Shown piece by piece: positions 1-5,644 of a stretch of 5,644 bases of DNA (position 1 is the stretch's first letter; each line of letters starts with the position of its first letter). The DNA is from ZC4RG30 sp041168985 (GTDB lineage: Bacteria; Pseudomonadota; Gammaproteobacteria; Steroidobacterales; Steroidobacteraceae). The DNA is taken from NCBI GenBank assembly GCA_041168985.1, contig JBEEKA010000324.1, forward strand, positions 1 through 5,644, written 5' to 3'. Both the position numbers and the translations under genes were made by a program. The notes under the pieces were generated by a model. That model saw nothing but the letters and a program-made list of their open reading frames with translations. It did no database searches and was not told the origin of the DNA.

Positions 1-159
1 ATCCTCATCCGCACGATGACCCTCGCTGGAAACCGCATCGGTTTCCGTGCCGGCGCTGGCATCGTGGCCGACTCGGACCCTGAGCGGGAACTCCACGAAA
101 CACGCTCCAAGGCGCGCGGCATGATGCTGGCGCTCGGCGCCGTGGCGGCGCGGCCATGA
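1..159 (+). CDS. pabB: Aminodeoxychorismate synthase component I, C-terminal end (partial)
   Basis: Frame 1 is open from the window edge and encodes the last 52 residues of a chorismate-binding enzyme (PabB/TrpE family). The visible part reads FRAGAGIVADSDPERELHET followed by a conserved-looking SKARGM segment. This is the family's C-terminal signature: the AGAGIVADSDP loop, then the ET..KA helix next to the active site. PabB converts chorismate plus ammonia (from the PabA glutaminase) to 4-amino-4-deoxychorismate in the cytoplasm. TrpE and other chorismate enzymes share this signature. PabB is preferred because the next gene, overlapping its stop codon, is pabC, which uses PabB's product. 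The start and most of the gene lie outside the window, so length, domain fusions and upstream regulation cannot be judged. Confidence 0.88.
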   Translation: MLIRTMTLAGNRIGFRAGAGIVADSDPERELHETRSKARGMMLALGAVAARP

Positions 160-974
160 CAGCTGCCGTGGCGGCCTGGCTCGACGGTGAAGCGCTGGCG
201 GAAGGCTGGGCCTTTGACCGCGGCCTGCATTACGGTGACGGACTGTTCGAAACGATGATCCAGCCGGGGATCGGCATCCGGTTCAAGTCCCTGCACGCCG
301 ACCGCCTCGCCGAAGGCTGCCGCAGGCTCGCGATACCCCTGGATGCGCCGCGCGCACTGGACGATGCCGAACGGCTTGCCGGAAACGGACCCGCGCTGCT
401 CAAGCTGATCGTCACGCGCGGGATCGCCACGGCACGCGGCTATTCACCGGCCGGCGATGAGACGCCGCGACAGCTGCTGTTTCGGTATCCCTTGCCGCCG
501 GACGGACCGACGGATGCACCGACACCTGTCGTCCACCTGTCCGCGCGACTCGGCGAAAACCCGCTGCTCGCCGGCATGAAACATCTGAATCGGCTCGAGC
601 TGGTGCTGGCCCGCGCACAGATGAAAGGCGGCACGGCATTCGAAGGCCTGCTCTGCAGCAGCAGCGGCCTGCTTGCCTGCGGCACGATGACCAACGTTTT
701 CGTCGTGCAGGGAGGCGTCCTCCGGACACCCCGCGTGGACCGCTGCGGAATTGCCGGCGTCCTGCGCGCCGTTGTCCTGCGCGAGGCGCGCCACCTTGGC
801 ATCCGCGCCGAAGAGGCCGACCTGGACCCGGACTGCGTCCTGCGCTCGGACGAGGCCTTCCTCACCAATGCGCGGCTGGGTGTCCGCCCGATCACGGCCG
901 TCGACGGCCAGGCGCTGGCGACCGGTCCGGTCACCACGGCGCTGCGCCAACGCATCGAAGGTCTGCATGCCTAG
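156..974 (+). CDS. pabC: Aminodeoxychorismate lyase (4-amino-4-deoxychorismate lyase)
   Basis: This PLP-dependent fold-type IV enzyme (272 aa, against about 269 in E. coli) splits aminodeoxychorismate into p-aminobenzoate and pyruvate for folate synthesis. The N-terminal motif DRGLHYGDGLFET (residues 21-33) and the lysine motif GMKHLNRLE (140-148) are clear, and K142 is the expected Schiff-base lysine. The stretch RLGENPLLAGMKHLNRLE closely matches my recollection of E. coli PabC. TNARLGVRPI (237-246) is the usual C-terminal cofactor/substrate loop. One oddity is the segment usually read as E-x4-N-x-F, which contacts the cofactor. Here it is LLACGTMTNVF, so C175 takes the place of the glutamate. 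D-amino acid and branched-chain aminotransferases share the fold, but the lysine motif and the pabB neighbour favour PabC. The ATG overlaps the pabB stop as ATGA with no good ribosome binding site, so translation is probably coupled. Confidence 0.92.
   Translation: MTAAVAAWLDGEALAEGWAFDRGLHYGDGLFETMIQPGIGIRFKSLHADRLAEGCRRLAIPLDAPRALDDAERLAGNGPALLKLIVTRGIATARGYSPAGDETPRQLLFRYPLPPDGPTDAPTPVVHLSARLGENPLLAGMKHLNRLELVLARAQMKGGTAFEGLLCSSSGLLACGTMTNVFVVQGGVLRTPRVDRCGIAGVLRAVVLREARHLGIRAEEADLDPDCVLRSDEAFLTNARLGVRPITAVDGQALATGPVTTALRQRIEGLHA
957..961 (+). promoter_or_regulatory. Ribosome binding site that supports the mltG start at 967
   Basis: GAAGG lies 5 bases before the ATG at 967, inside the end of pabC. 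A second in-frame ATG at 979 has only a short AGG three bases upstream. This makes the 967 start, which overlaps the end of pabC by 8 bases, the better choice. Confidence 0.55.
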
Positions 975-2022
975 GTCGATGGCACGCTCACGCAGGTACC
1001 TGCTGTTCCTGTTGCTGCTGCTGGGCCTGTCCGCCGGGCTGACGCTGGCCAAGCTGCGCGAGTCCGCGTTGCAGCCGGCGCGCATGGCCGCGGACCAGTA
1101 CTACAAGGTTCCTTCGGGCGCCGGCCTGCGCGCGACGCTGGGCGGCCTGCACGAGGCCGGACTGCTGCCGCATCCGCGCCTGTTCGAAGCCTGGCTGCGG
1201 CTGGAGCGCTGGCAGCAGGGCAGGTCGCTGCCGACCATCCGCAAGGGCAAGTACCTCATCGCCGCGGGCAGCACGCCGCGTGACATCCTCGCCCTGCTCG
1301 AGGAAGGTCGCGTGATCCTGGAACAGTTCACGATCGTGGAAGGCTGGACCTTCGCGCAGGCGAGGGCGCAGCTCGCAACGCTGCCCACCGTGAGGCATCA
1401 CCTCGCGGACCGGGACGCCGCGGCCGCGATGGCGGCGCTGGGCCGGCCCGGTATGCCGCCGGAAGGCAGGCTGGCACCGGACACCTACCGTTTTGCCGAG
1501 GACACGCCGGACACGGAGATCCTCCAGCAGGCCCTCGGGGCACAGGAAAAACTGCTGGCAGCAGGCTGGGCCGGGCGCGAGCCGGGGCTGCCCCTGAGTT
1601 CGCCGGACCAGGCACTGGTACTGGCCTCGATCGTGGAAAAGGAAACAGGCCTGGCGTCGGAGCGTCCGCTCATCGCCGGCGTTTTCGTGAACCGGCTGCG
1701 AAAGGGCATGCGCCTGCAGTCGGATCCCACGGTGATCTATGGCCTTGGCGAACGCTATGACGGCAACATCCGCACGCGCGACCTGCGCGAGGACACGCCC
1801 TTCAACACCTACACGCGTGCGGGACTGCCACCGACGCCGATCGCATTGCCCGGACACGACGCGCTGCAGGCCGTGCTGCATCCTGCGCCGACCGACGCGC
1901 TGTATTTCGTCGCGCTGGCCGACGGCAGTGGCGGACACCAGTTCTCCGCGACACTTGAACAGCACAACGCCGCGGTAAAGCGCTACCTTCAGCGCAGCAG
2001 GACAACGGGAGGCAGGCCGTGA
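967..2022 (+). CDS. mltG: Endolytic murein transglycosylase MltG (YceG family)
   Basis: MltG is an inner-membrane lytic transglycosylase that cuts nascent glycan strands in the periplasm and is thought to act as a terminase of glycan polymerisation. The product is 351 aa, close to the E. coli length of about 340. A basic N-terminus (MPRSMARSRR) precedes one membrane segment at residues 11-28. A LysM-like subdomain follows (about 45-115), and then the YceG catalytic domain. Family motifs are VEGWTF (124-129), EGRLAPDTYRF (166-176), ASIVEKETG (220-228, containing the catalytic glutamate, most likely E224), MRLQSDPTVIYG (248-259) and the C-terminal YFVA..GSGGHQFS stretch. The reading frame stays open upstream to 751, but that part is a shadow of pabC. 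The ATG at 967 has a ribosome binding site and places the membrane segment correctly; the ATG at 979 is the alternative. Identity is secure. Confidence 0.95.
   Translation: MPRSMARSRRYLLFLLLLLGLSAGLTLAKLRESALQPARMAADQYYKVPSGAGLRATLGGLHEAGLLPHPRLFEAWLRLERWQQGRSLPTIRKGKYLIAAGSTPRDILALLEEGRVILEQFTIVEGWTFAQARAQLATLPTVRHHLADRDAAAAMAALGRPGMPPEGRLAPDTYRFAEDTPDTEILQQALGAQEKLLAAGWAGREPGLPLSSPDQALVLASIVEKETGLASERPLIAGVFVNRLRKGMRLQSDPTVIYGLGERYDGNIRTRDLREDTPFNTYTRAGLPPTPIALPGHDALQAVLHPAPTDALYFVALADGSGGHQFSATLEQHNAAVKRYLQRSRTTGGRP
2007..2012 (+). promoter_or_regulatory. Ribosome binding site for the GTG start of tmk
   Basis: GGGAGG lies 6 bases before the GTG at 2019, inside the last codons of mltG. It supports a GTG start that overlaps the mltG stop as GTGA and places the P-loop at the usual distance from the N-terminus. 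Confidence 0.6.
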
Positions 2023-2639
2023 GCGCGAAGCGCGGACGCTTCATCACGCTGGAAGGCGTGGAAGGATCGGGCAAGTCGACGCTGGCACGGAGCCTGGCCG
2101 CGAGTCTGCGGGAACAGGGGCTCACGGTGCAGCTCACGCGCGAACCCGGCGGCACGCCCCTGGCCGAGTCGATCCGATCCGTCGTGCTGGCACGCGGCGC
2201 CGAACCGATGCCGCCCGCTGCAGAGATGCTGCTGATGTTCGCGGCGCGAGCCGTGCACGTCGGCAATTTCGTGATGCCCGCGCTGGAGCGCGGCGAATGG
2301 GTCCTTTGCGATCGCTTCACCGACGCCACCATGGCCTACCAGGGCTATGGCCGTGGCATGGACCTCGAGCGGATCCGTGAGCTGGCCGCCATCGCGCATC
2401 CGGGGCTCAGGCCGGACATCACGCTGCTGCTGGATGTCTCCGCCGCGACGGGTCTCGAGCGGGCACGCGGCAGGGCCGATGGCGGCGACCGTTTCGAGGA
2501 CGAGGCCGAGGCCTTCTTCGAACGGGTCCGCACCGGTTACCTCGCCATCGCGAACGACGATCCCGGACGCGTGCGCGTCATCGATGCCACGCCAGGACCG
2601 GAAGCCGTCCTGGCCGCGGCACTGCAGGCGCTCGCATGA
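2019..2639 (+). CDS. tmk: Thymidylate kinase (dTMP kinase)
   Basis: This cytoplasmic kinase phosphorylates dTMP to dTDP with ATP and is essential for dTTP supply. Its 206 aa is close to the usual length of about 210. The P-loop is EGVEGSGKST (residues 12-21), REPGG (41-45) forms part of the dTMP site, and the DRF motif (98-100) in LCDRFTDATMAYQGYGRG is the family signature. The lid region RARGRADGGDRFE (148-160) carries several arginines, while the P-loop lacks the arginine found in yeast-type enzymes. This is the E. coli-like (type II) arrangement. The start is GTG and shares bases with the mltG stop. Tmk sits between mltG and holB, as in many gammaproteobacteria. Nothing is missing or truncated. 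Confidence 0.96.
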   Translation: MSAKRGRFITLEGVEGSGKSTLARSLAASLREQGLTVQLTREPGGTPLAESIRSVVLARGAEPMPPAAEMLLMFAARAVHVGNFVMPALERGEWVLCDRFTDATMAYQGYGRGMDLERIRELAAIAHPGLRPDITLLLDVSAATGLERARGRADGGDRFEDEAEAFFERVRTGYLAIANDDPGRVRVIDATPGPEAVLAAALQALA

Positions 2640-3616
2640 TCGAACCGCCCTGGCTCGACGCGCCGTTTTCGAACATCCGGGCTGCCGCGAACGCCGGCCG
2701 CCTGCCGCAGGGACTGCTGATCCACGAATCGCCCGGTGCCGGCGGCATGCGCCTCGTGAAACGCATCGCGCAGCTGATCCTGTGCCATGCCGCCCGTGAC
2801 CAGGCCCCCTGCGGCCAGTGTCCGGGCTGCACGCGCGTCGAAAACGGCGAGCACCCGGACCTGCTGCGCATCGCGCCGAAGGAAGAATCCAAGCTGCAGC
2901 AGATAACGGTCGACGACATCCGCGATGCCTGCGAGCAGCTGGTCATGACGAGCTACGAGGGGCGTGGCAGCGTCGCCGTCATCCATCCGGCGGACGCCAT
3001 GAACGTCAACGCGTCGAATTCACTGCTCAAGACGCTGGAGGAACCGCGCCCGAACCTGCACATCCTGCTCGTCACGAACCGCCCCTCGGGCCTGCCCGCC
3101 ACGATCCTGAGCCGGTGCCAGCGGCTGCGCCTGCCGATCCCGGATCGGGCGTCCGTCGTGCAATGGCTGGGGCAGCAACGCCCGTCGCCGGATTGGGCAG
3201 CGGCACTGGACGCACTCGGCGACGCGGCGCTCGACGCGCTGGACAGCGACCCGTCGGCCCTGCGCCAGCTGCGCGACGGGACCTGGAACGCCCTCCGCGA
3301 GGCGCTGCGCGGACGGCTCGACGTGGTCCGAACGGCGGATGCCTGGTCGCGGGATGAACTGCCCCTGCGGCTGCACTGCATTGAGCGCTGGATCACGCGC
3401 CGGGTGCTGGAAGGACCCGAGGCTGGGGGTGGATCTTCGGAAACGGGCACTGCGGCACACTTGCAAGGACCCGATCTGGAATTGAATATAGGCGACGCGC
3501 TGCGTCTGCTGGACGGGGTCAGGGAGATCCGCCGGCAGTCCGTCACGACCCTTAACAAGGCCCTGATGGTGGAACAGCTGCTCTGGCGTCTGGGGACGCC
3601 GGGCAGGGCACAATGA
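2636..3616 (+). CDS. holB: DNA polymerase III subunit delta prime (clamp loader)
   Basis: Delta prime is the rigid stator of the clamp loader that places the beta clamp on primed DNA. The product is 326 aa (about 334 in E. coli). The zinc module has cysteines at C50, C59, C62 and C65, in the pattern C-x8-C-x2-C-x2-C. The P-loop position reads ESPGAGGMRLV (31-41) without the canonical lysine, as expected because delta prime does not bind ATP productively. NASNSLLKTLEEP (125-137) and ILSRCQ (157-162) are the AAA+ motifs, and the SRC arginine (R160) is the residue that acts in trans on the neighbouring subunit's ATP site. A low-complexity linker (about 261-280) precedes the C-terminal collar domain. 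The ATG overlaps the tmk stop as ATGA, with a weak AGG seven bases upstream, so coupling is likely. A gamma/tau subunit is excluded by the lost P-loop lysine and by the genomic position. Confidence 0.94.
   Translation: MIEPPWLDAPFSNIRAAANAGRLPQGLLIHESPGAGGMRLVKRIAQLILCHAARDQAPCGQCPGCTRVENGEHPDLLRIAPKEESKLQQITVDDIRDACEQLVMTSYEGRGSVAVIHPADAMNVNASNSLLKTLEEPRPNLHILLVTNRPSGLPATILSRCQRLRLPIPDRASVVQWLGQQRPSPDWAAALDALGDAALDALDSDPSALRQLRDGTWNALREALRGRLDVVRTADAWSRDELPLRLHCIERWITRRVLEGPEAGGGSSETGTAAHLQGPDLELNIGDALRLLDGVREIRRQSVTTLNKALMVEQLLWRLGTPGRAQ
3461..3489 (+). promoter_or_regulatory. Possible weak promoter inside holB, upstream of pilZ
   Basis: TTGCAA (3461-3466, four of six matches to TTGACA) is followed after 17 bases by GAATAT (3484-3489, three of six matches to TATAAT), in an AT-rich patch that stands out in this GC-rich gene. 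It lies about 150 bases before pilZ and could let pilZ and the SIMPL gene be expressed apart from the upstream genes. The match is poor, so this is only a candidate. Confidence 0.2.
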
Positions 3617-3642
3617 TCGGACTCCCACGGGGATAGAACGGG

Positions 3643-4017
3643 ATGAGTCGAGAAAACATCGCGCCGCGGCCGGGTGCCATCAGCAAACCCGGGCTCCTGA
3701 CGCTGACTATCAAGGACCGCAGCGCGCTGTACCTCGCCTACATGCCGTTCGTCCGCAATGGCGGCCTGTTCATCCCGACGAGCAGCAACTACCGCCTCGG
3801 CGATGAAGTCTTCATGTTGCTGAACCTGCTGGGCGAGGAAGAAAAGATCCCGGTTGCCGGCAAGGTCATCTGGGTCACGCCCCGCGGCGCCCAGGGCAAG
3901 CGCACCGCTGGCATCGGCGTTCAGTTCAGCGAGCAGGACCGCGGCCAGACGCAGAAGCGCATCGAGGCCCATCTGGCCGGCGCGCTGGCCGGCGACAAGC
4001 CCACGCACACCATGTGA
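3643..4017 (+). CDS. pilZ: Type IV pilus assembly protein PilZ
   Basis: This small cytoplasmic PilZ-domain protein (124 aa) is needed for type IV pilus biogenesis. In Xanthomonas the homologue contacts the assembly ATPase PilB and the EAL protein FimX. The body reads PGLLTLTIKDRSALYLAYMP (residues 16-35), then GGLFIPTSSNYRLGDEVFML (40-59), KIPVAGKVIWVTPRGAQG (68-85) and a PTHTM C-terminus. This is very close to what I recall of P. aeruginosa PilZ. The c-di-GMP-binding elements of other PilZ domains, an RxxxR stretch and DxSxxG, are absent, as is typical of this pilus-type subfamily. It is therefore probably not a direct c-di-GMP receptor. GGGGA (3629-3633) lies 9 bases before the ATG. The 26-base gap after holB is the only clear break in the operon, and a weak promoter-like patch lies inside holB. 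Confidence 0.95.
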   Translation: MSRENIAPRPGAISKPGLLTLTIKDRSALYLAYMPFVRNGGLFIPTSSNYRLGDEVFMLLNLLGEEEKIPVAGKVIWVTPRGAQGKRTAGIGVQFSEQDRGQTQKRIEAHLAGALAGDKPTHTM

Positions 4018-4021
4018 CGCC

Positions 4022-4732
4022 ATGCGCGCAGGCTTCGCCGTACTGCTGCTCGGCCTGTCCGCAAACCTGCTGGCTGCGACGCCCGGCCAGATCCACGTAT
4101 CAGGGCAGGGCGAGGTCCTTCTCGACCCGGACAGCGCCGGCTTCGAGATAAGCATCACCACGCGCGGCGCGACATCGGCTGCAGCGGCGCAGGACAACGC
4201 CCGCGTCACGCAGGACGTACGCAACGCGCTGGATCGCGTCAGACTGCCCCGCGAAGACCTGCGCGACAGCCGACTGTCCGTCTCCGCCCGCTGGGATTAC
4301 GACCCGGCCGCCAACCGGCAGAAGCTCGTCGGCTACGAGGCAAGGAACATCCTGCGGATCCGCACCGGCCGCATCGACGCCACCGGCGCGGTCATCGACG
4401 CAGCCCTGCTGGCCGGGGCCTCGGGCGTTTCGGAACCGGTCTATGAATCCCGCGAACTGCCCGACGCGAGGCGGCGTGCCCTGGCGCTGGCGGTCGCGGA
4501 TGCCCGCCTGGATGCGCAGGCCCTCGCGAAGGCGAGTGGCGGCAACCTGGGTGCCCTGCTGCAGATGTCCGCCGATCCGGCGGAAGGCCCCGTGTTTCCC
4601 CATGCAGGGGACATGCGGGTCGCCATGATGGCGGCGGCGCCGCAGCCGACCCAGCCCCTTCCGGGCAAGATCAGGGTCGTGGCGCGCGTCAGTGCGCAGT
4701 GGCAGTACGAGCCTTCGGAAGGCGCGCGCTGA
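4022..4732 (+). CDS. Secreted SIMPL/DUF541 domain protein (YggE-like)
   Basis: The product is 236 aa, about the size of E. coli YggE. It starts with a signal peptide (MRAG, a hydrophobic core at about 5-18, then AATP), so export to the periplasm is expected with cleavage near residue 18 or 19. The rest matches the SIMPL (DUF541) family. It has IHVSGQGEVLLDPDSAGFEISI (24-45), a first strand/helix block ending in DSRLSVSARWDYDP (82-95), AVIDAALLAGASGV (123-136), an alanine-rich helix RRALALAVADARLDAQALA (151-169), and a C-terminal GKIRVVARVSAQW strand (215-227). The biochemical role of the family is not settled; YggE has been linked to oxidative stress tolerance. The ATG follows the pilZ stop by 4 bases with no good ribosome binding site, so translation probably depends on pilZ. 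The open frame extends upstream into pilZ, but the signal peptide fixes the start. I do not know this gene as a usual pilZ partner. Confidence 0.85.
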   Translation: MRAGFAVLLLGLSANLLAATPGQIHVSGQGEVLLDPDSAGFEISITTRGATSAAAAQDNARVTQDVRNALDRVRLPREDLRDSRLSVSARWDYDPAANRQKLVGYEARNILRIRTGRIDATGAVIDAALLAGASGVSEPVYESRELPDARRRALALAVADARLDAQALAKASGGNLGALLQMSADPAEGPVFPHAGDMRVAMMAAAPQPTQPLPGKIRVVARVSAQWQYEPSEGAR

Positions 4733-4739
4733 AGCGGGA

Positions 4740-5644
4740 TCAGACGGCGTCGTTCGAGCGCCGCAGGCCGGATTCCACCGCGGCGATACCCTGGTCCAGC
4801 ACCGTGGCCGTGAAGCCGCGTTCCGTCAGGATATAGGCAGCGGCGGCGCTGCGCCGTCCGTCGCCGCAATAAACGACATAGGCGCGACGCGGGTCCAGCG
4901 TGGCGAGCTTCAGCCGCAGGAAATACAGCGGGATATTCACCGCGCCTTCGATCGCGAGACTCTGGAAATCCGACGGCAGGCGCACGTCGAGCCAGACAGC
5001 CCCGGAAGCGATACGCTGCTTCGCCTCGTCGAAAGTCACGCGCTCGATCAGCGGCCCCCCGAGCAGTTCGAGGAAGTCGCTCTTGTGCAGCCGCATGACC
5101 GCACCATCCGTCAGCATGGACACGGTGGCGCTGCGTGGCAGGTCGGAGATCAGGGCTTCCTCACCGACGCTGTCGCCAGCCGAGAATTCCGCGAGCTTGA
5201 TGCCGTCGACATTCGTCGGCGTCTCGCGCGTGACCACGCAGCGGCCGCTCACGAGCGTGAAGAAGAAGTCCCCGGCTTCGCCCTGCCGGATGAGGACGTC
5301 CCCCGCACGGACTGCGACATGTTCCATGCGATGGAACAGCGTCTGCAGCTTGGCCGCCGGCAGGCGCTGGATCGCATGGTTGCGAAGCAGGGCGGTCATC
5401 CAGTCGGACTCGGCCGCCTGCTGCATCTGGGCCTGGAGATCGGCCACTTCATAGGTTCCGGTCTGGTCCCAGGTGATCATGACGTCGAGCAGTTCGCTGT
5501 CGATCGCCAGGTAGTTCACGACGTCAACCGCCCTGGCCGTGAAACGGCGCGGGGCCTCGGGGCAGATCGGATCGCGGGCATGGGGCGTGCCGCCCGACAC
5601 CGCTCCTGTCAGGCGACCCTTTTCGAAGAGTTCGACCGTACCGG
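4740..5644 (-). CDS. Cyclic-nucleotide-binding and rhodanese domain protein (N-terminus beyond window)
   Basis: About 300 residues are visible and the frame stays open to the window edge. Counting from the codon at 5598-5600, a cNMP-binding domain lies at about 80-185. It contains RQGEAGDFFFTLVSG (105-119) and a phosphate-cassette-like GEEALISDLPRSATV (146-160) with the arginine that usually contacts the cyclic phosphate. A rhodanese domain lies at about 186-280, with WLDVRLPSDF (203-212) and the active-site loop CGDGRRS (245-251), C245 being the persulfide-forming cysteine. The segment before it (TVELFEKGRLTGAV.GG...ARDP and RRFTARAVD) looks like the tail of another cNMP-type domain. The GTG at 5598-5600, preceded by AGGAG at only 2 bases, is thus probably an internal valine codon. 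There is no signal peptide or membrane segment in view. The protein is likely a cytoplasmic sensor that joins nucleotide binding to sulfur or redox chemistry; its targets are unknown. Confidence 0.85.
   Translation of the reverse strand, partial: GTVELFEKGRLTGAVSGGTPHARDPICPEAPRRFTARAVDVVNYLAIDSELLDVMITWDQTGTYEVADLQAQMQQAAESDWMTALLRNHAIQRLPAAKLQTLFHRMEHVAVRAGDVLIRQGEAGDFFFTLVSGRCVVTRETPTNVDGIKLAEFSAGDSVGEEALISDLPRSATVSMLTDGAVMRLHKSDFLELLGGPLIERVTFDEAKQRIASGAVWLDVRLPSDFQSLAIEGAVNIPLYFLRLKLATLDPRRAYVVYCGDGRRSAAAAYILTERGFTATVLDQGIAAVESGLRRSNDAV

Noticed and set aside
751..966. The mltG reading frame stays open about 216 bases upstream of the chosen start, which would give a 423-residue protein
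   Set aside because: This part overlaps well-conserved pabC coding sequence and gives an arginine/serine-rich shadow translation. The membrane segment and ribosome binding site place the start at 967.
988..1965. Minus-strand open frame (325 codons) opposite mltG
   Set aside because: It is a glutamine/arginine-rich shadow of the mltG codons with no motif or start signal.
2726..2760. Degenerate P-loop in HolB, read as possible loss of function
   Set aside because: Delta prime normally lacks a working P-loop, and the zinc cysteines and SRC motif are intact, so this is the expected state.
3455..3468. Possible sigma-54 promoter (CGGCAC...TTGCA) within holB
   Set aside because: The GG and GC elements are about 9 bases apart instead of the required 12, so the site does not fit.
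3854..4021. N-terminal extension of the SIMPL protein into pilZ
   Set aside because: The extension is a shadow of pilZ in another frame, and a clear signal peptide begins at the ATG at 4022.
2953..4224. Long minus-strand open frame (423 codons) opposite holB, pilZ and the SIMPL gene
   Set aside because: It crosses three convincing plus-strand genes, has arginine/serine-rich composition and no recognisable domain. Long antisense frames are common in GC-rich DNA.

Overview
The window is a compact, GC-rich stretch of bacterial housekeeping DNA, about two-thirds G+C by eye. It most resembles a gammaproteobacterium of the Xanthomonadales/Pseudomonadales type. The evidence is the gene order pabB-pabC-mltG-tmk-holB-pilZ, a PilZ of the type IV pilus kind that ends in PTHTM, and an E. 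coli-like spacing of the HolB zinc cysteines. The sequence does not fix the genus.

Layout: bases 1-4732 hold seven plus-strand genes packed almost without gaps. These are the 3' end of pabB (aminodeoxychorismate synthase component I), pabC (aminodeoxychorismate lyase), mltG (endolytic murein transglycosylase), tmk (thymidylate kinase), holB (DNA polymerase III delta prime), pilZ (type IV pilus assembly), and a secreted SIMPL/DUF541 protein. The first five genes overlap at each stop/start junction (ATGA, ATGCCTAG, GTGA, ATGA), which suggests one transcript with translational coupling. pilZ follows after 26 bases and the SIMPL gene after 4. Bases 4740-5644 hold a convergent minus-strand gene, cut by the window edge, for a protein with cyclic-nucleotide-binding and rhodanese domains. 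Its stop lies 7 bases from the stop of the SIMPL gene.

How the genes relate: PabB and PabC make p-aminobenzoate for folate, and folate is needed for dTMP synthesis. Tmk turns dTMP into dTDP for DNA synthesis, and HolB is part of the clamp loader of the replicative polymerase. MltG trims nascent peptidoglycan strands and PilZ supports pilus assembly. The cluster therefore mixes precursor supply, replication, wall growth and surface motility. The SIMPL protein is the least constrained member.

I see no RNA gene, mobile element, CRISPR array, repeat family or clear terminator. There is no gene-free stretch above 300 bases; the longest gap is 26 bases. I do not see a new biological system here. 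The points most worth checking are a cysteine at the usual glutamate position of the PabC cofactor site, the SIMPL gene at the end of the pilZ operon, the multi-domain cNMP/rhodanese protein, and an AT-rich promoter-like spot inside holB.
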